From an uncultured Campylobacter sp. (GTDB lineage Bacteria > Campylobacterota > Campylobacteria > Campylobacterales > Campylobacteraceae): 15,465 nucleotides of DNA. Numbering within the stretch: position 1 is the stretch's first letter; each line of letters starts with the position of its first letter. The position numbers and the translations under genes are program-made. Where the stretch lies: assembly GCF_937996225.1 (NCBI RefSeq), contig NZ_CALKTC010000046.1, positions 1-15,465 of the forward strand. Direction: 5' to 3'. Below are positions 1 through 7,023 of this stretch, piece by piece. The notes under the pieces are model-generated. The model ran no database searches and had not been told where the DNA came from. It saw nothing but the letters and a program-made list of their open reading frames with translations.

Positions 1-94
1 CTCTAGCATCTTTTTCGCTAAAGTTTCCTGCGTTTAATGCGCCTACAAGGGCGAATGTAGCGGCGAGCGCGCCTAAAGCTTTAAGATTTTTCAT
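1..94 (-). CDS. Small exported protein, N-terminal 31 residues only
   Basis: The gene runs off the left edge. The visible part reads MKNLKALGALAATFALVGAL followed by NAGNFSEKDAR: a basic start, a hydrophobic stretch over residues 5-20 and an A-L-N-A cleavage site after Ala22, which is a classical Sec signal peptide. An AAGGA ribosome site lies about 7 nt upstream of the ATG at 92-94. The mature protein starts GNFSEKDAR. Small periplasmic DUF1104-type proteins of Campylobacter begin in a similar way, but so do many others, so no function is claimed. It is divergent from the phosphoethanolamine transferase gene and shares its upstream region. The start and the export signal are well supported; the identity is not. 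Confidence 0.75.
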   Translation of the reverse strand, partial: MKNLKALGALAATFALVGALNAGNFSEKDAR

Positions 95-262
95 CTTTAA
101 TCCTTTTAATTTTATTTCCAAATTTTATTTTGGATGGCGCAATTTTAAAATTCCAAGATGAAGCTAAGATGAATACGCGCGGAATTTTAAAATTTCACAA
201 AAATTTTGCTGCGATTTGTGAGATACAAAGCGCGGAATTTCCGAGTATTTACCAAAACGCCG

Positions 263-285
263 TAAAATTTCAACTTGAAATTTTA
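263..285. promoter_or_regulatory. 23-bp perfect palindrome upstream of the transferase start
   Basis: The arms are TAAAATTTCAA (263-273) and TTGAAATTTTA (275-285) around a single C at 274, an uninterrupted 11+11 match. It ends 4 nt before the AAGGA ribosome site at 290-294. It could be an operator, or a leader hairpin if transcribed, although a 1-nt centre favours a protein site on DNA over an RNA hairpin. The weaker TTG start at 275 would begin inside its right arm. Confidence 0.5.
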
Positions 286-289
286 TCTC

Positions 290-294
290 AAGGA
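290..294 (+). promoter_or_regulatory. Ribosome binding site that fixes the GTG start
   Basis: AAGGA is followed by 7 nt and then GTG at 302-304, in frame with the transferase. The upstream in-frame TTG at 275 has no Shine-Dalgarno-like sequence before it, so GTG at 302 is preferred. Confidence 0.75.
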
Positions 295-301
295 ACGCTT
301 C

Positions 302-1918
302 GTGCCTAGCTTTTTTAAAAATCCGTCGCAGCAGAAACTTATTTTTCTAAGCTCGCTTGCTTTTGTGGCATTTTTTAACTTCTCGTTTTTTAAAAATATC
401 ATAAATGCCTACGGAATCTCGGGGCTAAATTTTATCTATTTTGTCTGCGACGCGGCAGCTTTGATCGCTTTTTTGACGCTATTTTTTACAATTTTTAGCT
501 CGCGCTATACGACCAAGCCGATTTTGATGATCTGCTTTTTTATTTCGTCGTTTACGGCGTATTTTATGGATAGCTATAATGTCGTAATCGATTCGGAGAT
601 GATCCGTAACGCAGCCCAAACGAACTTTGCCGAATCAGCGGATCTTTTCAGTCTGCGACTGGCGATTTACGTGCTGGTGCTGGGCGTCTTACCCTGCGTG
701 CTGATTGCTCGCTCGCGCGTTAGCTACCGCCCGCTTCGATTTGAAATTTTAGCTAAGCTCAAAGCGGCTGGCATTTGCATAATAATCATCGCGGCGCTGC
801 TTTTTGGATTTAGCAAATACTACGCGTCGTTTTTCAGAGAGCATAAAATTTTACGCAGCTACGCAAATCCTGGATATTGGATCTACAGCGGCGTTAAATT
901 TGCCGCAAAATCTAAAAAGCAGGGCTCGCAGCCTCTGATGCAAATCGCTACTGACGCGCATATCGATGAAAATTCCACAAGCTCAAAAAAGCTCGTCGTC
1001 GTAGTCGTGGGCGAAGCGGCGAGAGCGGATAGATTTTCGCTAAACGGCTACGAGCGAGATACTAATCCGCTACTAGCCAAAGAGCAGGGTGTCGTAAGCC
1101 TAAGCAATACCCATTCTTGCGGCACTTCGACGGCGCAAAGCGTGCCGTGCATGTTTTCGCTGCTAAATCGCGATGAATTTAGCGTCGAAAAGGCTGCAGA
1201 GGAGCAAAACGTATTAGACATACTAAACCGCGCTGATGACATGGCGATTTTGTGGCGCGATAACAATTCTGATTCCAAAGGTGTGGCGCTGCGCGTAAAA
1301 TATCAGGATTTTAAAATTCCGCAAAATAATCCGATCTGCGACGTAGAGTGCAGGGACGAGGGGATGCTTGCGGGGCTTGATAAATTTATCGCCGAAAACG
1401 CGGGCAAAGACGTATTAATCGTGCTGCATCAGATGGGCAATCATGGGCCTGCGTATTTTAAGCGCTATAAGAAAGAATTTGAAAAATTTAGCCCCGTTTG
1501 CCGCGATAACGAGCTTGAAAACTGCTCGCAGCAAGAAATTTCAAATGCCTACGATAACGCGATTTTATACACGGATTATTTTTTAAGCAAGGTTGTAGAA
1601 TTTTTAAAACCATATTCTAAGACGTACGAAACGGCGATGATCTATATGAGCGATCACGGCGAGAGCCTCGGCGAGGGCGGCGTTTATCTGCACGGCATGC
1701 CCTATCTTTTCGCTCCCGAGGCGCAAAAGCATATCGGCGCGATCGTTTGGCTAGGTGAGGGAAAAATGCGCGAAAGATACGATTTAGGCGCGCTTAAATC
1801 GCATAAGGATGATGCTTTTTCGCACGATAATCTTTTTCACACGCTGCTTGGAATTTTTGAAGTAGATACCAAGGTGTATAACAAGGATTTGGATATTTTA
1901 AATGGAGTGAAAAATTAG
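302..1918 (+). CDS. eptA: Phosphoethanolamine transferase, EptA/EptC type
   Basis: This inner-membrane enzyme moves phosphoethanolamine from phosphatidylethanolamine to lipid A and, for the Campylobacter relative EptC, to other surface targets, lowering sensitivity to cationic peptides. It is 538 aa from the GTG. Four to five membrane segments fill about the first 175 residues, followed by a periplasmic alkaline-phosphatase-like domain. Metal and catalytic residues are in place: Glu238 in GEAARADRF, Thr277 in CGTSTAQSVPC (equivalent to the MCR-1 nucleophile Thr285), His381 in MGNHGP, Asp451-His452 in SDHGES and His464 in LHGMPY. Cys273 and Cys283 flank the nucleophile as in the family's disulfide. 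It appears monocistronic. The family is certain. Whether it acts like EptA on lipid A only, or like EptC more broadly, cannot be read from sequence. Confidence 0.93.
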   Translation: MPSFFKNPSQQKLIFLSSLAFVAFFNFSFFKNIINAYGISGLNFIYFVCDAAALIAFLTLFFTIFSSRYTTKPILMICFFISSFTAYFMDSYNVVIDSEMIRNAAQTNFAESADLFSLRLAIYVLVLGVLPCVLIARSRVSYRPLRFEILAKLKAAGICIIIIAALLFGFSKYYASFFREHKILRSYANPGYWIYSGVKFAAKSKKQGSQPLMQIATDAHIDENSTSSKKLVVVVVGEAARADRFSLNGYERDTNPLLAKEQGVVSLSNTHSCGTSTAQSVPCMFSLLNRDEFSVEKAAEEQNVLDILNRADDMAILWRDNNSDSKGVALRVKYQDFKIPQNNPICDVECRDEGMLAGLDKFIAENAGKDVLIVLHQMGNHGPAYFKRYKKEFEKFSPVCRDNELENCSQQEISNAYDNAILYTDYFLSKVVEFLKPYSKTYETAMIYMSDHGESLGEGGVYLHGMPYLFAPEAQKHIGAIVWLGEGKMRERYDLGALKSHKDDAFSHDNLFHTLLGIFEVDTKVYNKDLDILNGVKN

Positions 1919-2120
1919 AATTTCGCTCTAAATTCCGTCGTAAATTGTGAGTGAAATTTTAGCAATAAAAAATTTTATTGGCAAAATTCTAATTTAAGCT
2001 TAGTTTGAAATTTTACCTAAGCTCGGGCGAAATCTGCTATAAAATTTTATGTAAAAGCTAGTAGAGAGGCAAAGTGCTGCAAAAGCTCAATCTCTCATTT
2101 ATCGTTGCGAGCTATGAATT
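1919..2120. terminator. Convergent spacer with weak hairpins
   Basis: About 200 nt lie between the 3' ends of the transferase gene and the LysR gene. CAATAAAA (1963-1970) and TTTTATTG (1973-1980) form an AT-only inverted repeat. AGCTTAG (1997-2003) and CTAAGCT (2017-2023) form a 7-bp stem with a 13-nt loop. AAATTTC/GAAATTT (2123-2140) overlaps the LysR stop. None has the GC-rich stem plus T-run of a strong intrinsic terminator, so termination here is only a guess. I see no gene. Confidence 0.35.
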
Positions 2121-3026
2121 TTAAATTTCATTAGAAATTTTACGTGCAGTTTTGATAAATGCCTGCGCTAGATGGTTTAGACGTTTGCCTTTTTTGTAGG
2201 CTATTATCAGCGTATTATCGAGCTCGCGCGCGCCTACGTCAAAGAGCTTTATCCTGCTCGCCTTATCCTCTTTTATCATCTGCGGTATGCTAAAGCACGC
2301 TCCTGCGCCGCTTGCGACGATAGCATTGGCGATATCAAAGGTCTCCGTGCGGCACAGCACTTTCGGCGCAAAGCCTGCGGCGGCAAAAAATGCATCTATT
2401 TGCTCGGCGCTTCTTAGGCTTTGATTAGGCAGGATGAATCTTTCCTCTTTTAAGCGCGAAATGTCAATTTTGGGAACAGATTCGTTTTTAAACTCAAGCG
2501 AGAGCGGATGGGTGGAGCTTAGAGCGACATAGGTTTTTTGCGTTAGAATTTTAACCCCGTCAAGCCCACTCATATCGATGGGCAGTATCAGCATACCGAC
2601 ATCAAGATCACCTTGAAGTAGCATTTCGCGAATGCTAAGCGCAGAAGAAAACTGCGTGATTTGTAGATCCGAATCCTTAAATTTCTTGCAAAACATCGGC
2701 AGTAGCGACGGCAGTAGATTATAGCCGTTTTGCGAAAAGCCGATGCGAATTTTATCATTTTTTACGCCGCTTATTTCAGAGATATCGTTTTTTAGGTCGT
2801 TTATGGCGTCAAAAATGACTTTGGCTTTACTAGCGTAAATTTTTCCCGCGCGCGTAAGCGAAATGGGATTACTCGTGCGGTTAAAAAGCTGCGCTCCAAG
2901 CTCACGTTCCAGTGATAAAATGCTCTGCGATAGCGACGGCTGCGGGATTTTAAGTGCTTCGGCAGCCTTAGTAAAGCTGCGGAATTCTGCTACTTTTAAT
3001 ACTAGCTCCATGCGATGCAAATTCAT
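2121..3026 (-). CDS. LysR-type transcriptional regulator
   Basis: At 301 aa it has normal LysR length. Residues 1-60 carry the family helix-turn-helix (FTKAAEALKIPQPSLSQSI, then LERELGAQLFNR and LTRAG). Residues about 90-300 form the type 2 periplasmic-binding-protein-like effector domain. The ATG is preceded by GGAGAGG 4 nt away. It is divergent from mfrA with a 141-nt gap, the usual arrangement for a LysR regulator acting on the neighbouring operon and on itself. That mfrABE is the target, and that fumarate or a related C4 acid is the effector, is inference from position only. No closer subfamily is recognised. Confidence 0.93.
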   Translation of the reverse strand: MNLHRMELVLKVAEFRSFTKAAEALKIPQPSLSQSILSLERELGAQLFNRTSNPISLTRAGKIYASKAKVIFDAINDLKNDISEISGVKNDKIRIGFSQNGYNLLPSLLPMFCKKFKDSDLQITQFSSALSIREMLLQGDLDVGMLILPIDMSGLDGVKILTQKTYVALSSTHPLSLEFKNESVPKIDISRLKEERFILPNQSLRSAEQIDAFFAAAGFAPKVLCRTETFDIANAIVASGAGACFSIPQMIKEDKASRIKLFDVGARELDNTLIIAYKKGKRLNHLAQAFIKTARKISNEI

Positions 3027-3080
3027 TTAGCCTCTCCAATTGATAATTTAATTCTTATGAAATGATACACTAAATAATAT

Positions 3081-3109
3081 TTGACTTATGTTAAAAATGA
3101 AACTAAAAT
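3081..3109 (+). promoter_or_regulatory. Sigma70-type promoter for mfrA
   Basis: TTGACT (3081-3086), a 17-nt spacer, then TAAAAT (3104-3109). Expected transcription start is near 3116, giving a leader of about 52 nt before the mfrA ATG at 3168. Spacing is ideal and both hexamers are close to consensus, which is unusual because Campylobacter promoters often lack a recognisable -35. Confidence 0.7.
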
Positions 3110-3136
3110 TACGCTTTTAGTTTAGAACTTTAAACT
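3100..3136. promoter_or_regulatory. Inverted repeats over the mfrA -10 and start point
   Basis: AAACTAAAA (3100-3108) and TTTTAGTTT (3115-3123) form a perfect 9+9 inverted repeat with a 6-nt centre. The left arm contains most of the -10 element. The right arm begins a second inverted repeat, AGTTTA (3119-3124) with TAAACT (3131-3136). A repressor here would block initiation directly. The protein is unknown; the adjacent LysR product or a Fur/Crp-type regulator are possibilities. Confidence 0.5.
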
Positions 3137-3167
3137 TAAGCTAAGAATTTCTCAAATGGAGAGGAAA

Positions 3168-5048
3168 ATGAGCGAATCAAATTTCAACAGACGCGATTTC
3201 TTAAAATCGGCCTGTATCAGCGTCGGCGCGCTTAGCCTTAGCGGCTGCGTGGATACCGACAAAAGTAAAAGCGCAGACGGCGGCAACGAAGGCGGCCTTC
3301 CTAGTGTGGACGTACTTGTTATCGGCTCGGGAGGCGCGGGTTTGCGTGCAGCCGTAGCGGTAAGAAAGAGTAATCCAAATCTCAGCGTAGTCGTGGCTAC
3401 GAAGATGATGCCTTCGCGCAACGCCACCTGTATGGCGGAGGGCGGTATCAACGGCGTTACGAGCTTTGCAAACGGCGATTCGTATAAACTCCACGCCTAC
3501 GACACCGTAAAGGGCGGCGCATATCTCGTAGATCAGGACGCTGCGATTAAATTTTGCGAGCTTGCGGGCCCTACGATTGCCGAGATGGATTACATCGGCA
3601 CGCTGTTTTCCAGAAACGCTAGCGGCGGCGTGGACGGCAAAGAAAGCGGCGTCCCGGGCGGCGTAGCACAGCGCTTTATGGGCGGCGCGTCTAAAAAACG
3701 ATGCAACTACTCCGCCGATAAGACGGGTCATATCTTGATGCACGCCTGTTTTGACGATGCGGTCAGCAACGGCGTGAAATTTTTAATCGATCACGAGTTG
3801 CTTGAGATCAGCGCACCTGACGGCAAATGCGAGGGCGTTGTGCTTCGAAATATCCAAACCGGCGATTTTTATCCAGTGCTTTGCAAAGCCTTGGTAATCG
3901 CAACGGGCGGATATACGAGGATGTTTTACAACCGCACATCGGTGCCTTATATCGCTACCGGCGACGGTATCGCGGCTGCACTGCGCGCAGGTCTTGGATT
4001 TAGCGATCCGGAGATGGTGCAGTTTCATCCCACAGGCATCAAAAGCGGCGGTGCGCTCATTACCGAAGCTGCGCGCGGCGAGGGCGGATATCTGCTCAAT
4101 AACAAAGGCGAGCGCTTTATGAAAAACTACCACGAAAAGATGGAGCTTGCGCCGCGCGATGTCGTAGCTCGCGCGATCGAAACCGAGATTCGCGAGGGTA
4201 GGGGATACGGCGAGGGGCTAGGCGCATACGTGCTACTTGACGTAAGACATCTCGGAAAAGATAAAATTTTAAAAGCCCTTCCTAAGATCAGACACACCGC
4301 CATTTTGTTTGAGGGTATCGATCTAATCGAGGAGCCGATTCCGATTCGTCCGACCGCACACTACTCGATGGGCGGCATCGAAGTGTCTAAATTTGACGAT
4401 ATGAGCACTAAAATTTCGGGGCTTTACACCGCTGGCGAAGCGTCTTGTATCTCGATTCATGGCGCAAACCGCTTGGGTGGAAATTCTTTGACCGACGCCG
4501 TCGTAACGGGCAAGCTCGCAGGACTCGGCGCAGCGGATTATGCCGCGAAGCAGGAGGGATTCGGCTCGGGTAAAAGAGCGAGCGAGCTCGCGCAAAAATG
4601 GCAGGCTAAATTTAAGCAGATCGCAAACGGCTCGGGCAAGGCAAACGAGATGTATGAGTTGCGCGAAGAGCTAGGCGCGCAGCTTTGGGACAATATGGGC
4701 ATCTTTAGAACCGGCGAAAAGCTCGATCTGCTTTCGCAAAATTTAGAGGGTATCAGAGCGCGCTACGACGAGCTGCACGTTGCTGATGTAAATCCGGTTA
4801 TGAATACCGCATTTACCGACTACGTCGAGCTTGGAAATTTAATCCTACTTGCGCGCTGTGCGTGTTTGGCTGCGCAAAAGAGGCTTGAAAGCCGCGGCGC
4901 GCATACCAGAGAGGATTATCCGAAGCGCGACGATAAAAATTTCTTAAAGCACAGTATCGTGACGATGAACGACGCAGGAGAGCTAAGCTTGGGCTACAAA
5001 GAGGTCGTCGTTACAGAATTCTCTCTTGACGGAAGGAAACCTCAATGA
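3168..5048 (+). CDS. mfrA: Methylmenaquinol:fumarate reductase flavoprotein MfrA (periplasmic)
   Basis: This is the catalytic flavoprotein of the SdhA/FrdA family, 626 aa from ATG 3168. The in-frame ATG at 3156 lies on the GGAGAGG ribosome site and is rejected. A twin-arginine signal (R8-R9 in NRRDFLK) opens the protein, which separates MfrA from cytoplasmic FrdA; the signal ends in a lipobox, LSGC, with Cys27. The FAD site GSGGAG is at residues 53-58. Active-site residues matching E. coli FrdA H232, R287, H355 and R390 are His287 (VQFHPTG), Arg303 (ARGEGG), His398 (PTAHYSMGG) and Arg435 (HGANRLGG). The flavin-linking His44 of FrdA is Ala86 here. The gene overlaps mfrB by 4 nt (ATGA). Known relatives reduce fumarate, and MfrA of Campylobacter and Wolinella uses methylmenaquinol; direction and quinone are inferred from family and partners. 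Confidence 0.93.
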   Translation: MSESNFNRRDFLKSACISVGALSLSGCVDTDKSKSADGGNEGGLPSVDVLVIGSGGAGLRAAVAVRKSNPNLSVVVATKMMPSRNATCMAEGGINGVTSFANGDSYKLHAYDTVKGGAYLVDQDAAIKFCELAGPTIAEMDYIGTLFSRNASGGVDGKESGVPGGVAQRFMGGASKKRCNYSADKTGHILMHACFDDAVSNGVKFLIDHELLEISAPDGKCEGVVLRNIQTGDFYPVLCKALVIATGGYTRMFYNRTSVPYIATGDGIAAALRAGLGFSDPEMVQFHPTGIKSGGALITEAARGEGGYLLNNKGERFMKNYHEKMELAPRDVVARAIETEIREGRGYGEGLGAYVLLDVRHLGKDKILKALPKIRHTAILFEGIDLIEEPIPIRPTAHYSMGGIEVSKFDDMSTKISGLYTAGEASCISIHGANRLGGNSLTDAVVTGKLAGLGAADYAAKQEGFGSGKRASELAQKWQAKFKQIANGSGKANEMYELREELGAQLWDNMGIFRTGEKLDLLSQNLEGIRARYDELHVADVNPVMNTAFTDYVELGNLILLARCACLAAQKRLESRGAHTREDYPKRDDKNFLKHSIVTMNDAGELSLGYKEVVVTEFSLDGRKPQ

Positions 5049-6019
5049 AATTTATCATAGACCGCTTCGACGGAAGCAAAAATTATAAGCAAGCCTATGA
5101 GCTTAGTTTGGAGCAGATCAAAGGAAAGACCCTGCTTGGAGTTTTGCAGTTTATTAAGCAAAATTTAGACATCACTTTAAATTTTACCGCAGCGTGTCGT
5201 ATGGCGATATGCGGAGCCTGTGCCGTAAGGGTAAACGGGCATTCATATCTTGCCTGCGATACCAAGATGGAGGCTCTGCTTGCAGAGTATGAAAACCCCG
5301 ATAGCTTTACGATCTCGCCGCTAAATAACTTCCGAGTGATCTCGGATCTGGTGGTGGACTGGGAGCCTAGTATCGAAAATTTAAGAAAGATCAAGCCTAC
5401 TATTACTCCTAAGAAAGAATTTAGCGCCGAAAAGGGCTGTAAACAAAGCCCTGAGCAGATGGAACGCATCAAAAAGCAGTGGGATTGTATCCTTTGCGGA
5501 TGTTGCGCTAGCGAATGCAATAAGCTTGGAGCGGACGCGAGCGATTATATGCAGCCCTTTGTTTTCACGCATGCTAACCGCGCCGCGTTTGATTCAAGAA
5601 GCAGGGACGCTATGCCTCATCTAAAGCCTGCAGTGCTAAACGGATTATGGCTATGCGTACACTGCCAAGAGTGCGCCGATCGCTGCCCTAAAGGCATAAG
5701 TGCTCAAAGCGACATCACAGCACTTCGCGCTATAGCGATGAAAAAAGGACTTACCGCAGGAAGCGGTCCAGCTCACGCAGAGGCGTTCTTGCTAGATATC
5801 GTAGAGGGAAGCGGAAGGTTAAACGAGATCAAGCTTGCTTTAAGAAGCGAAGGCGTATTTGCAAATATGGGCAAGATGGACGTAGCGGCAAATTTAATGG
5901 CTGCGGGCAAGATGAATCCTTTGCACGTATTCGGAGGCGAGGAGATCGAGGGACATGCGCAGCTCGTTAAGATGATAGAGGCCGCACGCAAGGCTCAAGC
6001 TAGCGGCGAGATAGAATAA
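5045..6019 (+). CDS. mfrB: Methylmenaquinol:fumarate reductase iron-sulfur subunit MfrB
   Basis: This 324-aa SdhB/FrdB-type electron-transfer subunit joins the quinone-side subunit MfrE to the flavoprotein. The N-terminal ferredoxin domain binds [2Fe-2S] through Cys51, Cys56, Cys59 and Cys71. Two further motifs follow: Cys148-151-154-158 and Cys204-207-210-214-Pro. The numbering matches E. coli FrdB exactly, except that Cys207 replaces Val207, so the usual [3Fe-4S] centre is probably a second [4Fe-4S], as in type-E (archaeal-like) enzymes. A tail of about 75 residues extends past the usual SdhB end. It has no export signal and probably crosses with MfrA through the Tat system. It is translationally coupled to mfrA by a 4-nt overlap, with ribosome site GGAAGGA upstream. 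Confidence 0.93.
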   Translation: MKFIIDRFDGSKNYKQAYELSLEQIKGKTLLGVLQFIKQNLDITLNFTAACRMAICGACAVRVNGHSYLACDTKMEALLAEYENPDSFTISPLNNFRVISDLVVDWEPSIENLRKIKPTITPKKEFSAEKGCKQSPEQMERIKKQWDCILCGCCASECNKLGADASDYMQPFVFTHANRAAFDSRSRDAMPHLKPAVLNGLWLCVHCQECADRCPKGISAQSDITALRAIAMKKGLTAGSGPAHAEAFLLDIVEGSGRLNEIKLALRSEGVFANMGKMDVAANLMAAGKMNPLHVFGGEEIEGHAQLVKMIEAARKAQASGEIE

Positions 6020-6029
6020 GGAGGAGAGG

Positions 6030-6887
6030 ATGAATAACGAATTTGCATTTTTCCCGGGTTGCGTTTTAAGTCAAGCCGCAAAGGAATCTAAAATTTCACT
6101 TGAGGCGATCGCTCCGGTGCTTGGTATTAAACTTCACGAGATAAAAGGTTGGAGCTGCTGCGGAGCTAGTCAAGCTCAATGCGTAGATCCCATGGCAAGC
6201 TTAGTGGCCAATGCCAGAAACATCGCGCTAGCCGAGGGTATGAATATGCCTCTGCTAACTACCTGCTCCACCTGTATGCTAACTCTAACTAAAGCAAAGC
6301 TAGCTTTGGATAAGGGAGCCAAAAGCTATATCAATACCTTTTTAAAAGAGGGCGGTATGCAGTATCAGGGAAGTACCGAGATAACGAGTCTGCTTTGGGT
6401 GCTATATCAAAGCTTAGATACATTAAAAGCTAAAGTCGTTAGACCGCTAACAAATTTAAAAGTAGCGCTATTTTACGGCTGCCACTCGTTAAGACCGGAG
6501 CGCGAGCTTAAGAAAGAAAGCTCAACCAATCCAAAAAGCTTTGAAGCGGTAGTTAGCGCACTTGGTGCTCAGATAGTGCCTTTTGAAAAACGCCTTGATT
6601 GCTGCGGCTTTCACGCTAGCTATCCTGCGGTAAAATCGGTATCTAAAATGTCAAGCGAGATCGTAAATGACGCTGCCGAGCACGGAGCGGACGTCGTAGT
6701 TACTCCTTGTCCGCTATGCCAGATGCAGCTTGATATCTATCAGGAGCGATACCAAGAAGTGATGAACTCCAAGGCAAGAAAGCCGATCATCCACCTATCT
6801 CAGCTGGTAGGCCTTGCTCTTGGGCTAAGCAACGAGCAGCTTGGACTAAACATCAATATCCAAGATGCAACGAGATTGGTAAGCTGA
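6030..6887 (+). CDS. mfrE: Fumarate reductase CCG-domain subunit MfrE (SdhE/HdrB type)
   Basis: At 285 aa it has two cysteine-rich CCG domains as in heterodisulfide reductase HdrB and type-E succinate:quinone oxidoreductases. The first is Cys11, Cys43-Cys44, Cys79, Cys82; the second is Cys151, Cys191-Cys192, Cys227, Cys230. No transmembrane segment is present, so it replaces the heme-b membrane anchor of ordinary Frd/Sdh and probably contacts the membrane and quinone as a peripheral subunit. GGAGGAGAGG lies just before the ATG, 10 nt after mfrB. The set flavoprotein, iron-sulfur, CCG subunit is the mfrABE (formerly sdhABE) order. It has no Tat or Sec signal of its own. Confidence 0.92.
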   Translation: MNNEFAFFPGCVLSQAAKESKISLEAIAPVLGIKLHEIKGWSCCGASQAQCVDPMASLVANARNIALAEGMNMPLLTTCSTCMLTLTKAKLALDKGAKSYINTFLKEGGMQYQGSTEITSLLWVLYQSLDTLKAKVVRPLTNLKVALFYGCHSLRPERELKKESSTNPKSFEAVVSALGAQIVPFEKRLDCCGFHASYPAVKSVSKMSSEIVNDAAEHGADVVVTPCPLCQMQLDIYQERYQEVMNSKARKPIIHLSQLVGLALGLSNEQLGLNINIQDATRLVS

Positions 6888-6912
6888 TCTTTGGAAATTT
6901 TCTAAAATTTAA

Positions 6913-6985
6913 CGGATGATTTTGCAAAAATACTTCGCTGCGGCGCACAAACAGTGCGCCTGCTAGTATCGCACAAAATCATCCG
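6913..6985. repeat. 73-nt nested inverted repeat / long hairpin
   Basis: The outer arms CGGATGATTTTG (6913-6924) and CAAAATCATCCG (6974-6985) match perfectly over 12 bp. Inside, ATACT (6930-6934) pairs with AGTAT (6965-6969), GC (6940-6941) with GC (6962-6963), and GGCGCAC (6942-6948) with GTGCGCC (6954-6960) around the loop AAACA. That gives about 26 bp in one stem with internal loops. It lies 25 nt after the mfrE stop. It has no T-run, so it is not a standard intrinsic terminator. It could be a processed 3' stabiliser of mfr mRNA, a small RNA or a miniature palindromic repeat. A related word sits at 13575-13587. Confidence 0.7.
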
Positions 6986-7023
6986 ACCTACGCCTGCTTT
7001 ATCCTAAAATACTTTTCGCCACT

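Larger units (their letters stand above)
95..301. promoter_or_regulatory. Divergent AT-rich control region with palindromes
   Basis: This spacer separates two divergent genes. It holds two copies of the 12-bp perfect palindrome AATTTTAAAATT, at 141-152 and 183-194, 42 bp apart, and the palindrome at 263-285 (listed separately). CCAAA (119-123) and TTTGG (129-133) form a further small inverted repeat. A TAAAAT word on the minus strand around 121-126 could be a -10 for the left gene, but I see no convincing -35 on either strand. Some of these palindromes may only reflect the AAATTT-rich spacers of this genome. Confidence 0.35.
3027..3167. promoter_or_regulatory. lysR-mfrA divergent control region
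   Basis: Besides the promoter and inverted repeat listed separately, the region has CTTATG at 3054-3059 and again at 3085-3090, a 31-bp step or about three helical turns. ATAA (3074-3077) and TTAT (3086-3089) form an 8-nt-spaced dyad over the mfrA -35, compatible with a LysR-type site. The two divergent genes carry the same GGAGAGG ribosome site, at 3031-3037 (-) and 3158-3164 (+). Confidence 0.5.

Noticed and set aside
275..301. TTG start for the phosphoethanolamine transferase
   Set aside because: It lies within a palindrome arm with no ribosome site, whereas GTG at 302 has AAGGA 7 nt upstream.
3156..3167. ATG 3156 as mfrA start
   Set aside because: This ATG overlaps the GGAGAGG ribosome site that serves ATG 3168, and the shorter form gives a normal Tat signal.
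3201..3743. 180-aa minus-strand frame inside mfrA
   Set aside because: It is a shadow of strongly conserved mfrA codons, with no start signals.
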